From the NCBI GenBank assembly GCA_041941305.1, contig JBGTQJ010000039.1, positions 1 to 64,000 of the forward strand: DNA of 64,000 bases. Direction: 5' to 3'. Positions 8,329 through 17,817 of this stretch are shown piece by piece. The notes under the pieces were generated by a model, which saw only the letters and a program-made list of their open reading frames with translations, had not been told where the DNA came from and ran no database searches. Position 1 is the first letter of the stretch, and every line of letters starts with the position of its first letter. Position numbers and translations under genes: made by a program. The stretch comes from JANSWP01 sp041941305 (GTDB lineage Bacteria > Bacteroidota > Bacteroidia > Chitinophagales > Saprospiraceae).

Positions 8329-10734
8329 TTAGGACTTCGGCTTAAAAACCAATCTTTTCCCATCTTCTATCTCTTCCCGATTCATTTTCTGTAGTCGAAA
8401 CTCCCCATCCACAAACATCTGTGCCTGATCATCATAATGAGGGCTATTTACAATACCTGATTGTCCTGTAGGCAAAATGCTTACTGAATGTTCCAAGTCA
8501 GAAAAATCAATAATCCGTCGCTTGGCAGGACCGCCCACCACTTCATAGGTGCCATCTGCACTTTGAATAAACATTTGATTATTTATCACTTCGGTATTTC
8601 CTGCAATTGGAAAAGGACCAACATTGAACCAGGAACGCAAAGCAGCTACACTACCCAATAGGTGAGAATGTTCTAGGGTGTGCACTTTTTCCCACCGCCA
8701 TTGTGTGATATCTTCGCCTAACTGATTTTCCAGTTCTGATATAGATTGCCTAAAAGCCTTTTTTACAATATCTGCTCTTGTTTCTTTTACGTTTTCCGTA
8801 GCAATATCATCCCACCACAAAGAGGCATCGTTTTTTAACAAAATGGGGTAGGTGCGTTTGACCATATGCGTTTCCAGGAAAGTTTTGAAATCTGCCTCGC
8901 CCAATTCGTCCAGGAATGTTTTTTCGTGAAGGAGATAGATGATTTTGCTATATATGGTAGGAGCAATGTCCTCCAATTGATTGCTACTATCCCAATTCTT
9001 TAGTATTTCAATTGCTTTGGTTTCATTCCCTTCAGTAAGTTCAGAGGGCTCTAATAAAGACAAGATTTCAGCGGTGTTTTCCAGAATAGTCGGAGACTCA
9101 GTATCCAGAACCATTTTTTTGACATCTTCAATTTCCCAGTCATCTTTTTCTTCCAGAAGGGTCATGATGCGCCGCGCCCTGTCTTCGGGGATATAATAAC
9201 CTGCGTGAAGGGTTTCTGCCAAAGTGTCGGGTTGATTATTGGCAGAATACACATATCCTGTGGGAGGATTGATAGAATGGGGATTGTCCTTAAAGTCAAA
9301 ATAACCGTGAATTTCATCCTTCCCACTTGAGCCATCGAGGAAGAGCTTGGAATTCACATGTGAAGGGCGTTTTGGCAATTTGCCTATTCCCCACCAGGCA
9401 ATATTCCCATCTTTATCGCCATACATTAAGTTTAGACCGGGAGCATGATAATCGGCGGAGGGCTTTTGAATGTCGGCTATGGATTGGGCTTTGGAAAGCT
9501 GGTAACAATTTTCGATGTTTCTGGGTAAAAATTTGGTATAGATCCACCACATGGAGACAGGTTCACTGGTTGTTTTTGAGATGTCGTCAATGGCTTCATT
9601 GACAAGAGGACCATGCCTGGTAGTTTTTACCTCAAAAACCAAATCATCTGCATCTTTGACTTTTATTACTTCTGCTCTCACCTCCATGTCTTCCCAATTG
9701 TCTTTAAACCAAACCTGGTTTTTATTTTCGGGATTGAGTTTTTCTATATAAAAGTCAATGTCATCGTTTTCAAGCATAGTAAATCCCCAGGACAAATGCC
9801 GATTGTTGCCCATTATGCCAAAAGGGATACCACAGAGGTAGATGCCATAAAAACTGGTACCAGGGTATTCTATATGAGTTTCATACCAAACGGAAGGTTG
9901 TGCATATCCCACATGCGTATCATTGGATAGAATGACTTTTCCACTTTTGGTCTTAGAGGGTCCTAAAACCCAACCATTGCTACCTATCCAGGGAGGGGCA
10001 GGAAAAGATTCCAATAAATCATTTACGTCAAATGCTGCTCCTAATTGCTCATTCTCAATAGAATTTGGAAATACTGGTATTTTCTGTGCCTGAGGGTGCC
10101 AATGGACATCCAGCTCATTCATATAGGCACTTCCATATTTTTGATAGATTCTGGTCACTAAAGGATCTGTACGGAATGCCTGTGCAAAACTAAAAGCCAT
10201 ATAACCAAACATAGCATAACCATCCTCAAGGGTAAAAGCTTGTTTTTCAATGCCTAATATGTGGAATTCAATTGGGGTAGGTCCCTGCTCTATGAAGGAG
10301 TTGACACCCTTATAGTAAGCTTCTGCTGCTCTTCGAATGGGATCATCGTCTGGTCTTTCCATAAAAAAATCTGCTGCTTCTTTTGCAGATTCCCATACCC
10401 CAATTGTTCTGAAAAAGCGATCTGTTTTTGCCAAATCCGTTCCCAAAATTTCTGCCAGCTGTCCCTTGCCCAATCTTCTCAGGATCTCCATTTGAAATAA
10501 GCGATCCTGGGCATGCACATAACCCATAGCAAAATGTGCATCTGCTTCGCTTTCTGCATAAATGTGGGGAATGCCAAATTCATCAAAAAAGACATCAACT
10601 TCTTTTTCGATTCCTTCTAAGGTTAAGGAACCTTCCAGGGTGGGTTTTTTAGATTGCAGGAAGAGGTAAGCAGCAATGAAAAAAATAGTGAGTAGAAAAA
10701 GTAGTCCCAGAGCTATTCGTTTGAGTAATTTCAT
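8329..10734 (-). CDS. Penicillin acylase-family N-terminal nucleophile hydrolase
   Basis: 801 residues from the ATG at 10734; the frame extends 30 codons upstream without credible sequence. A single membrane segment or uncleaved signal covers about 7-26. The alpha-chain region includes GIPHIYAESEADAHFAMGYV and QDRLFQME. The putative autoprocessing site is Gly251-Ser252 in GSNGWVLGP, so Ser252 would become the catalytic N-terminal nucleophile of the beta chain; SNDTHVGYAQPSVWYE and SWGFTMLENDDIDFY follow as in the family. These enzymes cleave amides such as beta-lactam side chains or acyl-homoserine lactones, so quorum quenching or peptide/amide scavenging are possible. Substrate cannot be decided here. 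Confidence 0.88.
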   Translation of the reverse strand: MKLLKRIALGLLFLLTIFFIAAYLFLQSKKPTLEGSLTLEGIEKEVDVFFDEFGIPHIYAESEADAHFAMGYVHAQDRLFQMEILRRLGKGQLAEILGTDLAKTDRFFRTIGVWESAKEAADFFMERPDDDPIRRAAEAYYKGVNSFIEQGPTPIEFHILGIEKQAFTLEDGYAMFGYMAFSFAQAFRTDPLVTRIYQKYGSAYMNELDVHWHPQAQKIPVFPNSIENEQLGAAFDVNDLLESFPAPPWIGSNGWVLGPSKTKSGKVILSNDTHVGYAQPSVWYETHIEYPGTSFYGIYLCGIPFGIMGNNRHLSWGFTMLENDDIDFYIEKLNPENKNQVWFKDNWEDMEVRAEVIKVKDADDLVFEVKTTRHGPLVNEAIDDISKTTSEPVSMWWIYTKFLPRNIENCYQLSKAQSIADIQKPSADYHAPGLNLMYGDKDGNIAWWGIGKLPKRPSHVNSKLFLDGSSGKDEIHGYFDFKDNPHSINPPTGYVYSANNQPDTLAETLHAGYYIPEDRARRIMTLLEEKDDWEIEDVKKMVLDTESPTILENTAEILSLLEPSELTEGNETKAIEILKNWDSSNQLEDIAPTIYSKIIYLLHEKTFLDELGEADFKTFLETHMVKRTYPILLKNDASLWWDDIATENVKETRADIVKKAFRQSISELENQLGEDITQWRWEKVHTLEHSHLLGSVAALRSWFNVGPFPIAGNTEVINNQMFIQSADGTYEVVGGPAKRRIIDFSDLEHSVSILPTGQSGIVNSPHYDDQAQMFVDGEFRLQKMNREEIEDGKRLVFKPKS

Positions 10735-10884
10735 TTTTTTTGTGCTAAAATTACAAATTCGACTACTCCAAAAATAAAAGCTCGCAAAAGATCGGCAAAA
10801 ATGCGATTGGCAGACCATCAGCATTTATAGTATTTGAAGTAATTTGCACGATGAAGTAAAGATGAATTTAGAAGCTTAAAAATA

Positions 10885-12891
10885 ATGGGCTACAGACAAA
10901 TCAACACTATTTTAATTGCCAATCGAGGAGAAATAGCCTCAAGAATCATCAATACCTGCAGAAAAATGGGTATCACCAGCATTGCTGTTTTTTCTGATGC
11001 AGATAGAGATGCACCTTATGTAAAAGAGGCGGACAAGGCAGCTCATATAGGTGAAAGCAACCCATCTGAATCCTATTTAAATCAGAAAAAAATAATCCAA
11101 ACAGCTCTTGCACTTTGTGCAGATGCCATTCATCCAGGTTATGGTTTTTTATCAGAAAATGCAGATTTTGCCAAGAGATGTGTAGCCGCTGGAATCATTT
11201 TCATAGGTCCGCATCCAACTGCCATTGAGTTGATGGGGTCTAAATCTATGGCGAAATCCATCATGGTGGAAAACAATGTCCCCGTAATAAAAGGCTATCA
11301 GGAAAAAGACCAAAGTATTGACAAATTTACCAACGCTGCCAGAGAGATTGGATTTCCGGTTTTGTTAAAGGCAGCAGCTGGAGGGGGTGGAAAGGGAATG
11401 CGCATTGTTCAAAAAGAAAGTGAGCTGAAAGTGGGTTTAGCAGCTGCCAAAAGAGAGGCCATGGCTGCTTTTGGAAATGATGAATTGATAATGGAAAAGT
11501 ACATTGCCAAGGGAAGACATATAGAATTTCAGATTTTTGGGGATCAGTATGGAAATGTGATTCATCTATTTGAAAGAGAATGCAGTATCCAGCGACGGTA
11601 TCAAAAGGTGTTGGAAGAAAGTCCTTCGCCAGGTTTAGATGAAAAAATGCGCGAAAAGGTGGGAGCAGCAGCAATCAAAGCTGCCAAAGCGCTGAATTAT
11701 GACAATGCCGGTACGGTAGAATTTATCTTTGACGAAGATGCCAAATCCTTCTTCTTCCTGGAGGTCAACACGCGATTGCAAGTAGAGCACCCAGTAACTG
11801 AAGAAATAACAGGATTGGATTTGGTGAAAATACAAATCGAAGTGGCAGAAGGGAAACCACTACCATTTAAACAATCAGAAATACAAAGCAATGGATATGC
11901 AGTTGAAACCAGACTTTACGCAGAGGATCCTTCCAATGATTTTAGCCCGGTAACAGGGAAAGTTGAATATTGGAAAATTCCAAAGGTTGATGGCTTAAGA
12001 ATTGAATCTGCTGTTCAAACCGGTTCTGAAGTTTCCATTTATTACGATCCCATGATTGCAAAAATCATTGTTTGGGATGAGACAAGGAGTTCTGCTCACC
12101 GGAAAATGGCATATACCCTGCGTCATTTAAATTGTTTGGGATTGAAAACCAATCAGGATTTTTTACTGCATTTATTCGAAAAGCCAGCTATCAATAAGGG
12201 AGATTACGATACCAATTTTATTCAAAACGAAATCAACCTTGAGGATTTTGATAAAAAATCATTAATGCAACAACAAATTGCATTGGTTGGAATTACGCTG
12301 TTCAGCTGGAGACAAAGAGAACATAGTCGCCGCTTGTTAAAAGCAATGCCTTCTGGTTGGAGAAACAATCCCTATTCATTTCAACAATCAACCTATTTAA
12401 TTGGAAAAGCAGTGATGATAGTGAAGTATGCGTTTCTAAATAATAACTGTTTTGATTTTGAAATCAATGGTAAATCCTTGAATGTGAGCTTGTTAGAGGT
12501 TACTGATGGTAACGTCTATTTTAGAATTAAAGGCATTCAATATAAAATGACCCTTGCTAAACGGGATAAGCATTATTTCATTCATAGTCCTGATACTGGC
12601 AATATGCATGTTGTTGAAAAAGATCGTTTTCCAAAAAAAGAAGTGGAAAAGCCCAAAGGTGGCTATGAAGCTCCTATGCCTTCTCAGGTGGTGAAGATTT
12701 TAGTTGAAGAAGGGCAGGATGTTCAAGCTGGTGAAGCATTGATGATTCTTTCGTCCATGAAAATGGAAAACAGCATTTCAGCTAATGAAAGCGGAACTGT
12801 AGAAGCAGTTTATGTAAAGGAAGAACAAAATGTCGAGGCAGGATTTTTGTTATTAAAGATAAGGGGTTTGGAAATAAATAAACTGCCATAA
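10885..12891 (+). CDS. Biotin-dependent acyl-CoA carboxylase alpha subunit (methylcrotonyl-CoA carboxylase-like)
   Basis: 668 residues. The biotin carboxylase N-domain starts INTILIANRGEIASRII. The ATP-grasp domain has LLKAAAGGGGKGMRIV and EVNTRLQVEHPVTE. A biotin carboxylase C-domain and a linker follow, then a C-terminal biotinyl domain with Lys626 in SSMKMEN, the expected biotinylation site. It carboxylates biotin using ATP and bicarbonate. The length and fused biotinyl domain fit methylcrotonyl-CoA carboxylase alpha, with propionyl/acetyl-CoA carboxylase as alternatives. No carboxyltransferase subunit is adjacent, so the partner lies elsewhere. Divergent from the acylase gene. Confidence 0.88.
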   Translation: MGYRQINTILIANRGEIASRIINTCRKMGITSIAVFSDADRDAPYVKEADKAAHIGESNPSESYLNQKKIIQTALALCADAIHPGYGFLSENADFAKRCVAAGIIFIGPHPTAIELMGSKSMAKSIMVENNVPVIKGYQEKDQSIDKFTNAAREIGFPVLLKAAAGGGGKGMRIVQKESELKVGLAAAKREAMAAFGNDELIMEKYIAKGRHIEFQIFGDQYGNVIHLFERECSIQRRYQKVLEESPSPGLDEKMREKVGAAAIKAAKALNYDNAGTVEFIFDEDAKSFFFLEVNTRLQVEHPVTEEITGLDLVKIQIEVAEGKPLPFKQSEIQSNGYAVETRLYAEDPSNDFSPVTGKVEYWKIPKVDGLRIESAVQTGSEVSIYYDPMIAKIIVWDETRSSAHRKMAYTLRHLNCLGLKTNQDFLLHLFEKPAINKGDYDTNFIQNEINLEDFDKKSLMQQQIALVGITLFSWRQREHSRRLLKAMPSGWRNNPYSFQQSTYLIGKAVMIVKYAFLNNNCFDFEINGKSLNVSLLEVTDGNVYFRIKGIQYKMTLAKRDKHYFIHSPDTGNMHVVEKDRFPKKEVEKPKGGYEAPMPSQVVKILVEEGQDVQAGEALMILSSMKMENSISANESGTVEAVYVKEEQNVEAGFLLLKIRGLEINKLP

Positions 12892-12913
12892 ATGACGCCG
12901 TAATTTTTGTGAC

Positions 12914-12972
12914 TGTGAAGTATTAAAAAACCGCACATAGTATAGCTACATAAGGGTTTTTAATATTTCACA
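12914..12972. repeat. 59-bp imperfect hairpin with GTAGCTAT-type centre
   Basis: Arms TGTGAAGTATTAAAAAACC and GGGTTTTTAATATTTCACA are complementary apart from single mismatches. The centre, read on the minus strand (CTTATGTAGCTATACTATGTG), resembles the centre of the 162-bp element at 47632-47793 (TTACGTAGCTTTGGCTATGTG). It follows the carboxylase stop by about 20 bp and could also terminate transcription. Confidence 0.6.
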
Positions 12973-13156
12973 GGTGCAAAAAGGACAAGTCAGCTGTGGT
13001 AGGTTATTTTTTGCCATAGCCCTAGAATGAATGATTTCTTCTTTTTTCTATTTTTGCATTTTTTTGAAACCAGATGAATGGAAGATGATAAAAGAGTCAT
13101 TTTTTCATTTTTCATTTTTTCATTCATTCATTAAAATTTAGCACCAAACCATTCCC

Positions 13157-13612
13157 ATGAAAATATTAATGGTCTGCTTGGGAAACATCTGCCGCTCACC
13201 TCTGGCAGAAGGCATTATGAAACATAAAATTGAGAAACAAAACCTCAATTGGTCAGTAGACTCTGCAGGAACTGGTAGCTGGCATGTAGGCGAACGTCCT
13301 GACCACCGCTCTATTGCTACTGCCCAGAAAAATGGAATAGATATCACCGGACAAAGAGCAAGAAAGTTTCAACCTGCTGATTTGGATCATTTTGATCTCA
13401 TTTTTGCCATGGATTCCTCCAATTATCGCGACATTCTTCGCCATGCTGTTACCAAAGAACAAGAGAGAAAAGTAGAGATGATCATGAATATGGCCAAACC
13501 AGGATTTAATGAAGCTGTCCCAGATCCTTATTGGAATGATGATGGCTTTGATAAAGTTTTCAAAATGCTCGATCTTGCCTGCGAGGGGGTCTTGGAAAAA
13601 TATGGTGATTAA
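13157..13612 (+). CDS. Low-molecular-weight protein-tyrosine phosphatase
   Basis: 151 residues, the normal family size. The P-loop CLGNICRS near the start carries nucleophile Cys7 and Arg13, and the general-acid loop is VPDPYW near residue 120. It would dephosphorylate phosphotyrosine or arsenate-like substrates in the cytoplasm; in many bacteria such enzymes antagonise tyrosine kinases that control exopolysaccharide. A candidate Bacteroidota -7 box TATTTTTG lies at 13049-13056, but without a TTTG box at the usual distance. Confidence 0.92.
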   Translation: MKILMVCLGNICRSPLAEGIMKHKIEKQNLNWSVDSAGTGSWHVGERPDHRSIATAQKNGIDITGQRARKFQPADLDHFDLIFAMDSSNYRDILRHAVTKEQERKVEMIMNMAKPGFNEAVPDPYWNDDGFDKVFKMLDLACEGVLEKYGD

Positions 13613-13693
13613 CTGTTTTTACATTTGACCTTAAAAAACTGGGTATACTTATATTTTGTGTGCTGTTACCAGAGTAAGTTGAGATGCCTTTTT

Positions 13694-13772
13694 AATGAAA
13701 ATAAAAATAAAAATGAAAATGAAAATATAAGTAAAAATGCTGTAAGGTTAACTTTTCATTTTTATTTTCATT
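13694..13772. terminator. AT-rich period-6 inverted repeat between convergent genes
   Basis: AATGAAAATAAAAATAAAAA-type units face TTTTCATTTTTATTTTCATT. The pair lies between the phosphatase and the GT-C glycosyltransferase, whose 3' ends converge. Confidence 0.55.
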
Positions 13773-13779
13773 CTAAGCA

Positions 13780-15966
13780 TTAAATCTTTGAAGCCCATTC
13801 CCTTACAGAATTCACAAAAGCTTCATTGTTGCCACTATACTGAATGGCTTTGGTAGCGCTCTCCAATGCCTGATTCCTCAATCCTTGCAAAGCTTTTACC
13901 TGTGCATCAATGAACCAACCTCCTGCATAACGAGGTTTTACAGTGGTTATCTGGGCTGCAGTTTGAGCGGCACCTTCTACATCTTTAATGTTTATCTGAA
14001 TGTTCCCCTTTAGATAGAGCATCGTAGCACTTCTTGGATCTACATCGAGACCTTTATTCGCTGCGTCCAGGGCTTTGGCCACATCTCCAATAGTGGCATA
14101 ACTTTGAGCTAATCCTTGCCATGCTAAATCATTCAAAGGTCGAGCTTGCGTTTCTATTTCAAATTTTTGAATGGCAGTATTGAAGTCTCGATCTTTCATT
14201 GCCTGGAATCCTTCCTGGACACTTTTGTCTTCATGTTTTACTACAGCACAAATTGGTTTTCCACCCACATCAACTGTGTAAACCGTCTGGGGTGGAGGAT
14301 AAGAGCCGTTCAATAATTGTTCCCGAGTAATATAGCGATTGTAAAAGATACCGTAATCCCAATTCCTGGCGTACCGTTGGTAGTACCGGGCGTAGATGAC
14401 TTGTATGTTTGGATAGTCTTTAAAATAGTTTTCTACTTGTTCAGTAGTTGTGGTAGCGATAACAATCTTTTCTTTTGTCAAATCCTCGTTTTCAATAATC
14501 CAATCGCAAGCTTGCTTGACTGAATTCATATAATAATCCAACTCATAATTGGCATAGTTGCCTTTCATGCCTCCAAACAAAGGATTAAAGTAAACCACCT
14601 GATTGGGATGATTGAGTACAGACCAAATAATTGGCATTGCAATACCCAAACCTAAAATTCCCTTTCCAATGTATTGAAATACAGCTTTTTGTGTATCCAG
14701 ATAATGAAGGATCCAATCCCAGGCATAAGCTGCGAGGATCGTCAAAGCTGGATAAACAAACAGAAAATGTCTCCAGCCATCGTACAAATTGGAACGTTGT
14801 AAAATGGCATAGAAAATTGGGAACAAAGCTGCAAATCCAATAAAGGCTATGTATTTGGTCGAACGGTATTTTAGTCGGTTAAAAAAGAAAAAGATACTTG
14901 CAAAGACCCCAAAAAGAATGATGCTTGGATTGCTCCGTATGATCCAGTTGGGAATATAATTCCAGGGTACATCTGCAGAAAACAAGTGGTCTCCGCCATA
15001 TAAAATCCGAATATTTACCGGGTATTTGGTCATTTCAGAAAGGGCTGCTACCGGATTGGTAATTGGATTGCCCAAAGCATATGGCCAAAACAGAGAACCG
15101 ATGAAATAACCCACAATAACTATCCCCAAGGGGAGCAAGGTGTATCCCATGACATTTTTCCAATTTTTCTGTCCTAAATCGCCGAAGAACATTTTACGAC
15201 GCAACATGATTTCTATAAAAAGGAAAACAGCGAAATATGGAATCAGCAATAAACCTCCCACACGCGTATTGATACAAAGCCCTATCGCAATTGCCAAAAA
15301 TGCAGCAGTTGACCATTTTGGACGAGGTAATTCTTTGAGGTATTTTATCATGAAAAATAAACCAGCCATGTAAGTTGCAGCAAAGGGAATATCTTTGGTA
15401 TTGTTCATGGATTCACCAAAATAACGGGGTGAAATAGCCATGAAAATTAAAGCCAATAAGCCCATTCGCCAACCGCCAATCAGGTATCCCGCTAATCCGG
15501 CAAATAAAATTCCCATAAATCCAAATAGTGCATTGATGAAATGGCGGGTTTCATAAGGACTGGTTTCTGTGAGTCCAAATAGATTATTGGTGCTTTCAGC
15601 AATGATGTCAAATAAGCCTCCATAATACTTCAAGATACCGTTGGGGTTGTATTTGGAGCTTTGTTCAAAGGTTCGGTCTTCTCCTCCAGAGGTGTAATAT
15701 TTCAATACGTCTTGTCCATATAAATGCATATCAGTTTCGTCCCCGGCAATTCCGTATTGAAAACTCAAGGCGGGCATCAATAGCAAGAACAAGATTGAAA
15801 CTGCCCAAAAAACTTTTTTGAAGATTGGGTTATCTGGATTTGGGGCATCCTGGACAAATAATTTGGGCATCGAGCTGCTTGGTTTCTCCTTTTTGGGAGT
15901 AGTCGAAATGTTTTTTTTGCCTGCCCTTTGAGTGCTTTTTGATTTCGTCCGTTTTTTAGCTGCCAC
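13780..15966 (-). CDS. GT-C type membrane glycosyltransferase (GT39-like) with C-terminal TPR domain
   Basis: 728 residues. A Lys/Ser-rich cytoplasmic tail (1-50) precedes the first membrane segment (about 52-70). The first periplasmic loop contains GDET with Asp76/Glu77, the acidic pair expected for GT39/GT83-like lipid-phosphate-sugar transferases. About ten further hydrophobic segments follow to about residue 465. Residues about 570-728 form tetratricopeptide repeats (AMKDRDFNTAIQKFEIE, LAWQGLAQSYATIGDVAKAL). It likely moves a sugar from a polyprenyl-phosphate donor to an envelope acceptor. The acceptor is unknown. The GtrB-like enzyme at 17818 could supply its donor. Confidence 0.78.
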   Translation of the reverse strand: MAAKKRTKSKSTQRAGKKNISTTPKKEKPSSSMPKLFVQDAPNPDNPIFKKVFWAVSILFLLLMPALSFQYGIAGDETDMHLYGQDVLKYYTSGGEDRTFEQSSKYNPNGILKYYGGLFDIIAESTNNLFGLTETSPYETRHFINALFGFMGILFAGLAGYLIGGWRMGLLALIFMAISPRYFGESMNNTKDIPFAATYMAGLFFMIKYLKELPRPKWSTAAFLAIAIGLCINTRVGGLLLIPYFAVFLFIEIMLRRKMFFGDLGQKNWKNVMGYTLLPLGIVIVGYFIGSLFWPYALGNPITNPVAALSEMTKYPVNIRILYGGDHLFSADVPWNYIPNWIIRSNPSIILFGVFASIFFFFNRLKYRSTKYIAFIGFAALFPIFYAILQRSNLYDGWRHFLFVYPALTILAAYAWDWILHYLDTQKAVFQYIGKGILGLGIAMPIIWSVLNHPNQVVYFNPLFGGMKGNYANYELDYYMNSVKQACDWIIENEDLTKEKIVIATTTTEQVENYFKDYPNIQVIYARYYQRYARNWDYGIFYNRYITREQLLNGSYPPPQTVYTVDVGGKPICAVVKHEDKSVQEGFQAMKDRDFNTAIQKFEIETQARPLNDLAWQGLAQSYATIGDVAKALDAANKGLDVDPRSATMLYLKGNIQINIKDVEGAAQTAAQITTVKPRYAGGWFIDAQVKALQGLRNQALESATKAIQYSGNNEAFVNSVREWASKI

Positions 15967-16160
15967 AATGATTGTTTTTTATCATGAATTGGAATTTGAA
16001 AACTTACAAATTCCGATAATTTTGCGGGCGCGTTTTTTTTTAGACCGTGAAGGTAAACAGCAAGGGTTTTTTTTCCAAAAGTCTGAAGGAACACCTTTTT
16101 GTTTTCCTAATTCTTAAGTGTATAAACTTTTGAATATACAGCCTTCTTAAGGTTAAGAAT

Positions 16161-16208
16161 AAGTTCAAGCTCAAGTTTACTATGGATTAAACCTTAATCT
16201 TGAACTTA
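16161..16208. repeat. Imperfect inverted repeat AAGTTCAAG / CTTGAACTT
   Basis: AAGTTCAAGCTCAAGTTTA faces TAAACCTTAATCTTGAACTT around a short loop. It ends about 30 bp before the FAD oxidoreductase start, in the leader or promoter region. Confidence 0.5.
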
Positions 16209-16238
16209 AAAAAGGCATCATTATTTAGATTGTATTTT

Positions 16239-17588
16239 ATGGATTCCAGACAAATCACCATCGTAGGTGGAGGTATAACGGGGCTTGCAGCAGCCTACAT
16301 TGCTGCCAAGTCGGGACGGCAAGTGCGACTAATTGAAGGTAGCAACCAATTTGGAGGCTTGCTCAATACCTTTGAGATCGGAGGCAATCGTTTGGAATTT
16401 TATTACCATCATTTCTTCACCCACGATGCAGAACTGAATTGGTTGTTGGATGAGTTGAACCTAAAAGATCAAATTATTTTTGAGAATACCTCAATGGGGG
16501 TTTTTCGGAATGGTCAAATTTTCAATTTTAATTCTCCACAGGATTTATTAAAATTCAATCCCGTTTCCTTTTTTGGAAAAATCAGATTTGGGTTGACGAG
16601 TCTTTTTTTGGGAAAAATTGCTAAATGGCAAAATTATGAGGGCATTTCTACCCTTGAATGGTTTTATAAATGGGCAGGAAAGTCGGTTACAGATGCGCTT
16701 TGGAAGCCATTATTGACTATCAAATTTGGACCTTATGCGAATGAAGTTCCCCTAGCCTGGATGGTAGGTAGGCTCCGCCAAAGAATGAATTCCCGAAGTA
16801 AAGGAGATGAACAACTGGGCTATTTGAATGGAAGCTTGCAAGTACTTCTGGATGCGCTTTTGGAGCAATTGAAAGCAATGAATGTTGAATTGATTAGGAA
16901 TGCTCCAGTAGAAGCATTGATTATTGAAAATCAAGAAATCAAAGGAATTCAAACGCCAAAAAGGAAATTTGAAGGAGGTGAGTTTCTACTGACGATTCCC
17001 GGAGTGTATTTACCCCAATTGTTAAATAAAGATTGCCCGGAACTGGCAGCACAGTTTGAAGAGATCGAATACTTTGGCGCCATTTGCACCATTTTGGAAA
17101 TGGATCGACCGCTAAGTGAAATTTATTGGTTGAACATTGCAGACGAAGGTTACCCTTTTGGGGGGGTGATTGAACAAACCAATTTGATGTCGGCTTCTGA
17201 ATATCAAGGAGTGCATATCGCTTATCTATCTAGATATTTTGCTCATTCTGAACCTATTGCGAATATGAATAACGAGGAAGTGAAAAAACTGATGCTACAA
17301 CCGTTACCAAAAATATATCCCAATTTTGACCCATCACATATCAAAAATGTCCACATTTTCAAAACCAATACTGCTGCTACCGTTTGCGACAAAAACTTTT
17401 CCAAGAAGGTTCCTAATTGCAAAACGCCTATCAAAAATCTCTACATAGCAAATATGGTCCATGTCTATCCGGACGAACGCAGTGCGAATAATTCCATTCG
17501 GGTAGCTGCCGAAGCATGTAAAGTTATGGGCATTTCTACTAGCTTTGTGCCTGCCAATGCTTCTCTGGCAGGGCAAATAGGGTTTTAA
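16239..17588 (+). CDS. NAD(P)/FAD-dependent amine-oxidase-like oxidoreductase
   Basis: 449 residues from the ATG at 16239. The dinucleotide-binding motif is GGGITGLAAAY, followed by Glu of LIEGSNQFGGLL, the pattern of the protoporphyrinogen oxidase / UDP-galactopyranose mutase / phytoene desaturase superfamily. The substrate part (HHFFTHDAELNWLLDEL, then WMVGRLRQRMNSRSKG) resembles the subgroup found beside polysaccharide or lipid-carrier glycosyltransferases. The next gene is a GtrB-like glycosyltransferase on the same strand, so a role in envelope glycan or polyprenyl metabolism is plausible but not proven. Confidence 0.8.
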   Translation: MDSRQITIVGGGITGLAAAYIAAKSGRQVRLIEGSNQFGGLLNTFEIGGNRLEFYYHHFFTHDAELNWLLDELNLKDQIIFENTSMGVFRNGQIFNFNSPQDLLKFNPVSFFGKIRFGLTSLFLGKIAKWQNYEGISTLEWFYKWAGKSVTDALWKPLLTIKFGPYANEVPLAWMVGRLRQRMNSRSKGDEQLGYLNGSLQVLLDALLEQLKAMNVELIRNAPVEALIIENQEIKGIQTPKRKFEGGEFLLTIPGVYLPQLLNKDCPELAAQFEEIEYFGAICTILEMDRPLSEIYWLNIADEGYPFGGVIEQTNLMSASEYQGVHIAYLSRYFAHSEPIANMNNEEVKKLMLQPLPKIYPNFDPSHIKNVHIFKTNTAATVCDKNFSKKVPNCKTPIKNLYIANMVHVYPDERSANNSIRVAAEACKVMGISTSFVPANASLAGQIGF

Positions 17589-17591
17589 TTG

Positions 17592-17794
17592 CGAAACATG
17601 TGTCATCCCGAAAGTTGCATGTAAAAAATGGACTGAGTAAAAAAAATACTCAAATCTTTGATAATCAATTTGTTGTCAATTGTCTGTTGTCGGTTAATCT
17701 AACAGACAACTGACAACAAAAGCAAAATAAATAAGTGCTTGAATATCAATATTTTAAGTATTTGCTGAAAAATTCGTGATGATTCATATTTCGG
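17592..17794. repeat. Palindromic element, ACATGTGTCATCCC ends, TGTCAGT-class core
   Basis: The left end AAACATGTGTCATCCCGAAA starts just after the upstream stop, and the right end carries the imperfect complement around TTCGTGATGATTCAT. The core has TTTGTTGTCAATTGTCTGTT (17669-17688) facing AACAGACAACTGACAACAAA (17701-17720), one mismatch in 20. It is the second copy of the 7141-7328 type. It ends within a few bases of the GtrB-like start, so it would form most of that gene's leader. Confidence 0.82.
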
Positions 17795-17817
17795 TAAATA
17801 TTTCCAAACACCACCAC

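Noticed and set aside
10885..12891. Calling the carboxylase specifically pyruvate or acetyl-CoA carboxylase
   Set aside because: No carboxyltransferase domain or partner is present, so the acyl-CoA substrate cannot be fixed.
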